NCBI GenBank assembly: GCA_026393955.1
Contig: JAPKZE010000407.1
Location: 1 to 5,273 of the forward strand
Direction of reading: 5' to 3'
Length of the DNA stretch: 5,273 nucleotides
Origin: Candidatus Aminicenantota bacterium
GTDB lineage: Bacteria; Acidobacteriota; Aminicenantia; Aminicenantales; Saccharicenantaceae
Part shown: positions 1 through 5,273 of the stretch, piece after piece
Layout of the letters: every line of letters starts with the position of its first letter
How positions within the stretch are numbered: position 1 is the first letter of the stretch
Translations under genes and position numbers: made by a program
Notes under the pieces: generated by a model
Databases searched by the model: none
Seen by the model: the letters and a program-made list of their open reading frames with translations, nothing else
What the model was told of the DNA's origin: nothing

Positions 1-2119
1 CGGCCCAGTCGCGGTAGAGGTCGAGGGCCTCGAGGTGGCGTTCCGTCTCCGGCCAATCCGCTTCGTAATCGAGGACGGCCGGGCCGCCGCAGTTGATCTT
101 CTTGGTGAAGCCCGGGCCCGCGACGATGAGGCCGGCGACGGCCGGATAGCCGATGCGGTCGGCGAAATCGATGACCAGGCTGCCGTCGGCGACCTCGACA
201 CCTCCGAAGGCGAGATCGAGGGCCTTGTAGCGCCCGACGCGGGCGAAGATGTCGACGTTCTCGGCGGCCTTCCGGCCCTGGATGAGGACGTCGAAGACGC
301 GGCCGCGGGGCCGGTCGAGGGCGCCCTCCACGAGCTGGAGGGTCACGGCGTAGGTCCCGTTCGGGACCTTCAGGTGATAGGCGAAGACGCGGTCGCGGAC
401 GTCCCGGTAGACGGCGGCCACGGCTCCCGCGCCCGCGATCGGTTGGCCCTCGAAGCTCGCGTACTGCCCGGTGACAGGACCGATGTCGTCGGCGACCCGC
501 CGGGGCAGGGTGTTCCAGCTCTGGTCCCAGGCCGCCCGGGCCAGGGAGAGGACGTTGGCCGAGAGGATGCGCGTCCGCCAATGGATGCCGAGCAGCCCGT
601 CGCACCCGTAGCGCAGGGCGTCGGCGGCGTCCCGGCGCATCCGGCCGGCCCAGAGCTGCGGGGAGGTCAGGGCCGGGTCGTCCTCCATCCAGGGAATGGC
701 CCAGAGCGAGCGGCCGCGGACGCGCGAGAAGCCCGGGTCCACGGGCGCCTTGCCGACCTCCCGGTTGATCGTGCTCATGGCCACGTCCTTGGGCAGGACC
801 TGGTCGAAGAGGGTCCGGTTCGAGGGCGGTCCGAGCACCCAGCCGCAGGTGGCCAGCCGGAAGGGCGGGGCCGCTTCCTTCCAGGCCTGAACGGCCATGT
901 CCAGGTCCGTGGTCACGGTCTTGATGGCTTCGGGGGAGGCGTCGTCCCAGGTCCAGCCCTCGTTCGTCCAGAACCAGTAGTAGTCGACGGGATAGGCCGC
1001 GGCGATGCGCGCGAACATGGCCTTGTAGAGGTCTTTGATGACAGCCGGGTCCTTGGGATCCCGCCCGGCGGCGGCCAGGCGCTTCTTGACGAGGTCGGGG
1101 ACGGTCAGGGCCGTCTCCGTCCCGACGCAGGTCCGGACGCCGAGGCGCCGGGCCAGGCTGAAGGCGTTGCGGAAGACGGCCGCGGCCCGGTCGAAGACCT
1201 CGTTAGAGGCCTCGGGGGTGGCCGGGTCGGGGCTGTGACCGTCCATGACGTCGTTGCCGAAATCGTCGCGCTCGAAGAGCAGGCTCGCGCCGAAGTGGAA
1301 ATCGCCGGTCTTCTTGGTCTCATATCCCCAGTTGCCGCGGGCCGTGTTCTGGTAGCTCGACGGGTAGCTCGCGGTGACCGTCCCGTCGGGCCGGAAATCC
1401 CCGTCGCGGCCGATCCAGACCGTCGGTTCGGCGTTGGGGGTGGCCCCGTGCTCCCGGCTGGGATTCTCGGGATAGGTATGGAGGCCGAAAAAGTTCAGGC
1501 GCAGCTTGGGCAGCTGGCTCAGGACGGCCTTGTAGTTCTCGAGCGTCCACCAGTCCGGGCCCTCGGGGAAATCGTGGAAGGGCTGGATGCCCCGAACGGC
1601 GAAGAGCGGGCGGCCCGTCTCGTCGAGATCGAGCCGGGGCATGGCGGCCGGGGTGTCGGGGACGACGTCGCCTTCGAGGCCGAACCGGACGCCGAGCCTC
1701 TCGGCCAGCTGGTAGGCGCCGTAGAGGACGCCGGAGCCGCCGCCGCCCGCGACGAGGACGATCCTTTTTGAACCGTAGGCAAGGGTCTTCAGCCAATAGT
1801 CCTCGGGGCCGAGGGCCGCGATCCGGGCGGCCGCGTCGCCGTCTTCGAGACCGCGGGCGAGCGAGCCGTCCCTCAGGACGACGGCCACGGCGCCGGCGGG
1901 GATGCGGGCGAAAGACCCGATCTCGCGGAGCGCCGGGAGCTCCCCTGTCCTCAAGTAGATGTAGCGCCGAACCTCGGCCGCGGCGACCCGCTCATGCCAG
2001 GAGGCGTCGGCCGCGACGACGACGTCGGGGACCGCGCTCTTCCGGGCGCAGCCCCAAGCAATAAGGGCCATGAGGCCCAACAGGACAAGGAGAACCCGGT
2101 CCCTCGAGCGGATGTTCAT
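1..2119 (-). CDS. Predicted glycoside hydrolase-like lipoprotein with malectin-like domain (3' end outside window)
   Basis: My reverse-strand translation is open for 706 codons from the ATG at 2119 to the left edge. The N-terminus is a lipoprotein signal: Arg4/Arg6/Arg8, a hydrophobic core (about residues 9-22), then AWGC with Cys24 as the likely lipidated residue. The Trp at -2 is unusual for a lipobox. Residues about 32-165 resemble the small alpha/beta domain that precedes the barrel in GH20, GH67 and GH84 enzymes. From about residue 173 (FAVRGIQPFHDF) a TIM-barrel-like region begins, including LRLNFFGLHTYPE (207-219) and YYWFWTNEGW (380-389), where Glu387 is a candidate catalytic acid. 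Residues about 553-668 look like a malectin-type carbohydrate-binding domain (RVFDVLIQG, then VEVADGSLVIDF). Role: probably surface glycan breakdown; substrate and GH family not identified. The start is supported by the lipoprotein signal and the promoter just upstream. Confidence 0.82.
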   Translation of the reverse strand, partial: MNIRSRDRVLLVLLGLMALIAWGCARKSAVPDVVVAADASWHERVAAAEVRRYIYLRTGELPALREIGSFARIPAGAVAVVLRDGSLARGLEDGDAAARIAALGPEDYWLKTLAYGSKRIVLVAGGGGSGVLYGAYQLAERLGVRFGLEGDVVPDTPAAMPRLDLDETGRPLFAVRGIQPFHDFPEGPDWWTLENYKAVLSQLPKLRLNFFGLHTYPENPSREHGATPNAEPTVWIGRDGDFRPDGTVTASYPSSYQNTARGNWGYETKKTGDFHFGASLLFERDDFGNDVMDGHSPDPATPEASNEVFDRAAAVFRNAFSLARRLGVRTCVGTETALTVPDLVKKRLAAAGRDPKDPAVIKDLYKAMFARIAAAYPVDYYWFWTNEGWTWDDASPEAIKTVTTDLDMAVQAWKEAAPPFRLATCGWVLGPPSNRTLFDQVLPKDVAMSTINREVGKAPVDPGFSRVRGRSLWAIPWMEDDPALTSPQLWAGRMRRDAADALRYGCDGLLGIHWRTRILSANVLSLARAAWDQSWNTLPRRVADDIGPVTGQYASFEGQPIAGAGAVAAVYRDVRDRVFAYHLKVPNGTYAVTLQLVEGALDRPRGRVFDVLIQGRKAAENVDIFARVGRYKALDLAFGGVEVADGSLVIDFADRIGYPAVAGLIVAGPGFTKKINCGGPAVLDYEADWPETERHLEALDLYRDWA

Positions 2120-2124
2120 GTTGA

Positions 2125-2138
2125 TCGCCTGGATCCTT
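2125..2138 (-). promoter_or_regulatory. Candidate ribosome binding site of the lipoprotein gene
   Basis: On the minus strand, AGGCGA (2125-2130) lies 5 bases before the ATG at 2119, and a better Shine-Dalgarno match, AAGGA (2134-2138), lies 14 bases before it. The first is weak in sequence and the second is somewhat too far away, so which one is used cannot be decided by eye. No better start codon sits downstream that would keep the signal peptide intact. Confidence 0.4.
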
Positions 2139-2147
2139 GTTCAATCC

Positions 2148-2176
2148 ATTCTATTACAGGCGGTCCCTCTTTTCAA
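2148..2176 (-). promoter_or_regulatory. Sigma70-type promoter for the lipoprotein gene
   Basis: Read on the minus strand, a -35 box TTGAAA (2171-2176, 5 of 6 matches to consensus) and a -10 box TAGAAT (2148-2153, 5 of 6) are separated by exactly 17 bases. Transcription would start near 2141, giving a leader of about 22 bases before the ATG at 2119. It lies in the 107-base gap between the divergent lipoprotein and hicA genes. I found no comparably good promoter facing hicA in this gap, and no clear inverted repeat that would suggest an operator. Confidence 0.62.
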
Positions 2177-2226
2177 CGCGACCAGGAGCGAGAATCCCGG
2201 CCGTTCCTCTCCGTCTCTGTATCGGG

Positions 2227-2421
2227 ATGAAAATTCGTGATATCATGACGACGCTCAGGAAGGACGGCTGGTATCAAGTTGCCCAGAGAGGGAGTCACCA
2301 CCAGTTCAAGCACCCCGTCAAGAAGGGTCGCGTGACGATCGCGGGTCACAGGAACGATGACCTGGCTCCCGGGACACTGAGCAGCATCCTCGAGCAAGCC
2401 GGCCTGAAGGAGAGAGATTAG
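2227..2421 (+). CDS. hicA: HicA-family mRNA interferase toxin
   Basis: This 64-residue protein matches the HicA/YcfA family in length and motif order. The N-terminal helix (KIRDIMTTLRKDGW) leads to the signature RGSHHQF, in which His24 aligns with the catalytic histidine of known HicA toxins. It is followed by HPVKKGRVTIAGH and the closing helix APGTLSSILEQAGL. HicA proteins have a double-stranded-RNA-binding-like fold and cleave mRNA, halting translation until neutralised by HicB. The ATG at 2227 is chosen because it begins right at the conserved N-terminus; the upstream TTG at 2137 would add 30 residues unlike the family and run through the divergent promoter. No good Shine-Dalgarno sequence precedes the ATG (only ATCGGG), so translation may be weak. 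hicB follows after 3 bases. G+C is about 57% by hand count, below the flanking genes. All family landmarks are present, so it appears intact. Confidence 0.92.
   Translation: MKIRDIMTTLRKDGWYQVAQRGSHHQFKHPVKKGRVTIAGHRNDDLAPGTLSSILEQAGLKERD
2407..2412 (+). promoter_or_regulatory. Candidate ribosome binding site of hicB
   Basis: AAGGAG lies inside the end of hicA, with 12 bases between it and the hicB ATG at 2425. The sequence is a strong Shine-Dalgarno match, although the spacing is slightly long. hicA has no comparable site, which would favour more antitoxin than toxin being made from a shared message. Confidence 0.5.
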
Positions 2422-2424
2422 GCG

Positions 2425-2637
2425 ATGATCAGGTATCTCATCATCATCGAAAAAGCCCAAGGGAACTACTCGGCGTTCTCACCTGATCTCCCAGGTTGCG
2501 TGGCGACGGGAAAAACGCGGGCGACGGCCGAAAGAAATATGAGAAAGGCCATCGGAATGCATGTCCGGGGCCTCAGACACGACAATCAGCCCCTCCCCGA
2601 ACCTCGCTCATTCGCCGAGTACGTGGACATCCATTGA
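2425..2637 (+). CDS. hicB: HicB-family antitoxin, minimal form
   Basis: This 70-residue protein has the HicB partial RNase H-like fold signature: a first strand (IRYLIIIEKAQG), NYSAFSPDLPGCVATGKT, then the helix RATAERNMRKAIGMHVRGL and a proline-rich end (QPLPEPRSFAEYV). HicB binds HicA and masks its active site. Many HicB proteins also carry a C-terminal helix-turn-helix or ribbon-helix-helix domain for autorepression. Here the protein stops right after the RNase H-like domain, so no DNA-binding domain is visible. It starts 3 bases after the hicA stop, with AAGGAG upstream, so the two are certainly co-transcribed if expressed. Its TGA stop overlaps the likely TTG start of the next gene. G+C is about 55% by hand count, clearly below the neighbours, which suggests acquisition by transfer, as is common for HicAB modules. 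Confidence 0.92.
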   Translation: MIRYLIIIEKAQGNYSAFSPDLPGCVATGKTRATAERNMRKAIGMHVRGLRHDNQPLPEPRSFAEYVDIH

Positions 2638-3713
2638 CCACCCGGGAACGATTCAACAGGGTCTTCCGCCGGGAGAAGCCGGACCGCGTCCCCGACATGG
2701 AGTTCGGCTATTGGGACAAGACGATCGCCGTCTGGCACGACCAGGGCCTGCCGCGCGAGTGCCGGACCAACGAGGACGTCGAACGGCACCTCGGGCTCGA
2801 GGGCATCTCCATCATCCCCGAGGTGCCCATCCGCAAGGGCCTCCACCCCGAGTTCGAGGAGAAGACCCTCGAGCGCCGGGGCGAGCACCGCATCGTCCAG
2901 ACGAGGGACGGGGCGCTCGCGGAAATGCTCGACTACGACTCTTCGATGCCCCATTTCATCAAGTTCGCCGTCGAGACCCGGGCCGACTGGGAGAAGCTGC
3001 GGGACGAGCGGCTCGACCCGGACGCGCCCGGCCGGGTCGGCGATGTGAGGGCGGCCGTCGAGGCGGCCCACGCCGCGGACATGCCCATCCTTTTTCACTG
3101 CGGCTCGCTCTACGGCTGGCTCCGGGACTGGATGGGGCTCGAGAACCTGTCCATCGCCCTGATGACCGACCGGGACTGGGTCGAGGAGATGATGGAGCAC
3201 ATCACCCGGATGGACCTCGAGCTCATCGAGCGGCACATCCCCGGAGGCGGGGCGGTCGACGTGGCCTGGTGGTGGGAGGACATGTGCTACAACCACGGCC
3301 CGCTCATGTCGCCCAAGCTCTTCGAGGAGCTCATGGTGCCCCGCTACAAACGCATCACCGACGCCCTCAGGGCGAAGGGCATCTCGGTCAACGTCCTCGA
3401 CTGCGACGGGCGGATCTATGAGCTCGTGCCGGGGTGGCTGCGGGGCGGCATCAATTGCATGTTCCCGATCGAGGCCGCCCACACCGATCCCCGGAAACTG
3501 CGCGAGGATTACGGGGACCGGGCGCTCCTGTTCGGCGGCGTCGACAAGCTGGCCCTGATCGCCGGCAAGGACCGAATCGACCGAGAGCTCGAGAAGCTCC
3601 ACCCGCTCGTCGAGCGCGGCGGTTTCCTGCCGTGCGTCGACCACCGCGTCCCGCCGGACGTCACGTACGAGAACTACCTCTATTACCTCGAGAAGAAGAA
3701 GGCGATCCTCTGA
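2634..3713 (+). CDS. Uroporphyrinogen decarboxylase-family (UROD/MtaA-like) protein
   Basis: The product is 359 residues if started at TTG 2634. This start places TTRERFNRVFRREKPDRVP at residues 2-20, which matches the usual N-terminus of this family; the next in-frame ATG (2697) would remove it, and the frame upstream only shadows hicB. No clear Shine-Dalgarno precedes the TTG, but it overlaps the hicB stop by 4 bases, a layout typical of translational coupling. The family is a TIM barrel that includes haem-pathway uroporphyrinogen decarboxylases and the zinc-dependent methylcobamide:coenzyme M methyltransferases MtaA/MtbA. Visible landmarks are ILFHCGSLYGWLRDWMG (His155, Cys156), VLDCDGRIYELVPGWL (Asp256, Cys257), GINCMFPIEAA, LFGGVDK and PCVDHRVPPDVTYENY (Cys334, His337). 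These fit the methyltransferase-like branch better than true HemE. No corrinoid protein or substrate methyltransferase is visible nearby, so the substrate is unknown. Confidence 0.85.
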   Translation: MTTRERFNRVFRREKPDRVPDMEFGYWDKTIAVWHDQGLPRECRTNEDVERHLGLEGISIIPEVPIRKGLHPEFEEKTLERRGEHRIVQTRDGALAEMLDYDSSMPHFIKFAVETRADWEKLRDERLDPDAPGRVGDVRAAVEAAHAADMPILFHCGSLYGWLRDWMGLENLSIALMTDRDWVEEMMEHITRMDLELIERHIPGGGAVDVAWWWEDMCYNHGPLMSPKLFEELMVPRYKRITDALRAKGISVNVLDCDGRIYELVPGWLRGGINCMFPIEAAHTDPRKLREDYGDRALLFGGVDKLALIAGKDRIDRELEKLHPLVERGGFLPCVDHRVPPDVTYENYLYYLEKKKAIL

Positions 3714-3719
3714 CGGCCG

Positions 3720-5273
3720 CTAGGCCTTGGCCACCCGCTCGAGCCGCTTCATGATGGAGAAGATGAAGGCGGCGGACAGGATGCAGGCGCCGGCCAGGAT
3801 GGCCCACACCGCCGAGAGCGGCAGGCGCTCCCAGAAAAAGGCGGTCACCCCGACGAGGGAGTTGCCGACGGCCGTGGCCGCGAACCAGCCGCCCTGCATC
3901 AGGCCTTTGTACTTGGGCGGGGCGACCTTGGAGACGAACGAGATGCCGATCGGGCTGAGGAAGAGCTCGGCGATCGTCAGCATGAAATAGGTCGAGATGA
4001 GCCAGTAGACAGAGACCTGGGAGCCGGCCGGGGCGACCTGGCCGCCGAGCGCCTTCGGGCTCAGCAGCCCGATCGAGCCCACGACCAGGATGCCGTAGGC
4101 CGCGGCCGTCATGATCATACCGAAGCCGATCTTGCGCGGCGCGGACGGCTCTTTGCCCTTGCGGTTGAGCCAGGCGAAGAGGCCGACGGCGAGAGGCGTC
4201 AGGACGACGATGAAGAACGGGTTGAAGTGCTGGAACATCTGGGGCTGGAACGGGTTGGCGTCGTTGTATCCGCTGTAGCGGAAGTAGGCCAGGGCGCCGA
4301 AGACGATGAACGAGACGCCGCCCAGAATGCGGGCCAGCTTTCCCGAGGCTTTTCTCGCCAGGAAGACGAACCCGAGGACGGACAGGAAGACCGGCAGCAG
4401 CCCGGCCATGTCGAACCAGAGGTTGGTCGCTTTGCCCACGCTGGGGACGGTGTAGTCCCGGGCGAAGTAGGTCAGCGTCACGGCGCTTTGGTGGAAGGCC
4501 ATCCAGAAGAAGATGACGACGAAGAAGACCAGGCCGAGGCAGACCAGACGCTCGCGCGTCTGCTCACGGGTGAGCTCGACGACCTGCGATTTGAGCTCCT
4601 TGGACTTGGCCTTCTGGCGCTCGGTCAAGGCGGCCGTCTTGTAGTGTTTGCGGAAGGCCCAGAAGATGACCATCGAGACGATGAGGCTGAGGCAGGCGAC
4701 GCCGAAGCCGAGGTGGTAGGACTTGCTCAGCGTGTTGATGTAGCGCGTGCCGAACGCGCCCAGGGTGTCCAGGGTCACCGAGGCGTCCTGGCCCTGGGCG
4801 ATGGTCAGAAAGGAGGACGCATCGGCCAGCTTGCCCTTGAGAAGATCGTTGGCCAGAGCCGGGATGCGGGCATCGTAGGCGAGGCCGGACTTGCCCATGA
4901 TCCAATTGCACATGGCCATGGACGCCGAAGGGGCGAACATGGCCCCGATGTTGATGCCCATGTAGAAGATGCTGAAGGCCCGGTCGCGCATGGGCGCGTA
5001 CTTGGGATCGTCGTAGAGGTTGCCGACGAGCGCCTGGAGATTGCCCTTGAACAGGCCCGTGCCCAGGGCGATGACGGCCAGCGCGGCGACGACGAGCGGG
5101 AACCCGGTGTTCATCATCGTCGGCAGGGCGAGCATGACGTAGCCGATGAACATGACGATGAGGCCCAGGCTGATGGTCCGCCCGTACCCGAGGAAGCGGT
5201 CGGCCAGGAAGCCGCCGAGGAGGGGGAAGATATAGACCCCGACCAGGAAGGTCGCGTACATGGAGCCCGCGGC
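3720..5273 (-). CDS. POT/PTR2-family proton-coupled peptide transporter (5' end outside window)
   Basis: The frame is open to the right edge (AAGS precedes the Met at 5261), so that Met is internal: the usual first helix with its ExxER motif lies beyond the window. Counting from it, 513 residues are visible. Family signatures: GGFLADRFLGYGR (16-28), GTGLFKGNLQALVGNLY (67-83, Lys72 being the conserved TM4 lysine), FSIFYMGINIGAMF (96-109), HFNPFFIVVLTPL (345-357) and AELFLSPIG (431-439, Glu432 being the conserved TM10 glutamate). These proteins sit in the inner membrane and import di- and tripeptides, or related small molecules, with protons. Two oddities: a loop of about 65 residues between TM5 and TM6 (about 118-182), and two extra hydrophobic segments between TM7 and TM8 (about 281-332). 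The C-terminus ends in a short basic tail (MKRLERVAKA). The stop lies 6 bases from that of the convergent gene. Exact substrate is not deducible. Confidence 0.9.
   Translation of the reverse strand, partial: AAGSMYATFLVGVYIFPLLGGFLADRFLGYGRTISLGLIVMFIGYVMLALPTMMNTGFPLVVAALAVIALGTGLFKGNLQALVGNLYDDPKYAPMRDRAFSIFYMGINIGAMFAPSASMAMCNWIMGKSGLAYDARIPALANDLLKGKLADASSFLTIAQGQDASVTLDTLGAFGTRYINTLSKSYHLGFGVACLSLIVSMVIFWAFRKHYKTAALTERQKAKSKELKSQVVELTREQTRERLVCLGLVFFVVIFFWMAFHQSAVTLTYFARDYTVPSVGKATNLWFDMAGLLPVFLSVLGFVFLARKASGKLARILGGVSFIVFGALAYFRYSGYNDANPFQPQMFQHFNPFFIVVLTPLAVGLFAWLNRKGKEPSAPRKIGFGMIMTAAAYGILVVGSIGLLSPKALGGQVAPAGSQVSVYWLISTYFMLTIAELFLSPIGISFVSKVAPPKYKGLMQGGWFAATAVGNSLVGVTAFFWERLPLSAVWAILAGACILSAAFIFSIMKRLERVAKA

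Noticed and set aside
35..1771. Plus-strand open frame of 578 codons
   Set aside because: It is antisense to the lipoprotein gene, is rich in Gly, Val, Asp, Arg and Ala with no recognisable motif, and reflects high G+C at third positions. The minus strand carries a signal peptide, domain motifs and a promoter.
2137..2226. Longer hicA start at TTG 2137
   Set aside because: The extra 30 residues do not resemble HicA, and the region contains the divergent promoter; the ATG at 2227 coincides with the family N-terminus.
2120..2226. Plus-strand promoter and operator for hicA
   Set aside because: TTGATC (2121) or TTGTTC (2137) paired with TATTAC (2152) gives spacers of 25 and 9 bases, neither acceptable, and I saw no convincing inverted repeat.
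2561..3421. Plus-strand open frame of 286 codons in another frame over the UROD-like gene
   Set aside because: Its composition is Arg/Pro/Gly/His-rich with no domain motif, as expected of a shifted frame in GC-rich coding DNA.
2586..3644. Minus-strand open frame of 352 codons opposite the UROD-like gene
   Set aside because: It is a codon-bias shadow: no family motif, and the plus strand clearly encodes a known family.
3714..3735. Possible terminator made by the GGCC repeats near the convergent stops
   Set aside because: The repeats give at most a 4-base stem with a 2-base loop and there is no T-tract on either strand.

Overview
The window is a GC-rich stretch of bacterial DNA, roughly two-thirds G+C over most of its length. 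It holds five protein-coding genes and no RNA gene, CRISPR array or insertion sequence that I can see. The secreted lipoprotein implies a cell envelope with lipoprotein processing, most likely Gram-negative. The gene style (large malectin-bearing glycoside hydrolase-like lipoprotein, UROD-like methyltransferase homologue, long-loop POT transporter) fits an uncultured or little-studied lineage such as the Acidobacteriota/Aminicenantes or a high-GC relative of Bacteroidota. That placement is an inference with low confidence.

Layout. (1) Positions 1-2119, minus strand: a predicted lipoprotein with a glycoside-hydrolase-like fold and a malectin-like domain near its visible end; its 3' end lies beyond the left edge. 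(2) Positions 2120-2226: a short divergent intergenic region with a good sigma70-type promoter facing the lipoprotein gene. (3) Positions 2227-2637, plus strand: a compact hicA-hicB toxin-antitoxin pair, visibly lower in G+C (about 56%) than its surroundings. (4) Positions 2634-3713, plus strand: a UROD/MtaA-like (uroporphyrinogen decarboxylase family) protein whose most plausible start is a TTG overlapping the hicB stop codon by 4 bases. (5) Positions 3720-5273, minus strand: a POT/PTR2-family proton-coupled peptide transporter running off the right edge, converging on the previous gene with only 6 bases between stops.

How the genes fit together. The lipoprotein and the transporter would suit a heterotroph that breaks down glycans at the surface and imports peptides, but nothing links them as one operon: they share a strand but are separated by the opposite-strand block 2227-3713. 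That block (hicA, hicB, UROD-like) looks like a single transcription unit. The closest thing to an unusual system here is the tight coupling of a minimal HicAB module to a metabolic-type enzyme gene. I see no strong evidence for a wholly new system. Two protein-level details also deserve a look: the apparent nesting of a malectin domain in the hydrolase, and a non-canonical arrangement of loops and extra membrane helices in the transporter.
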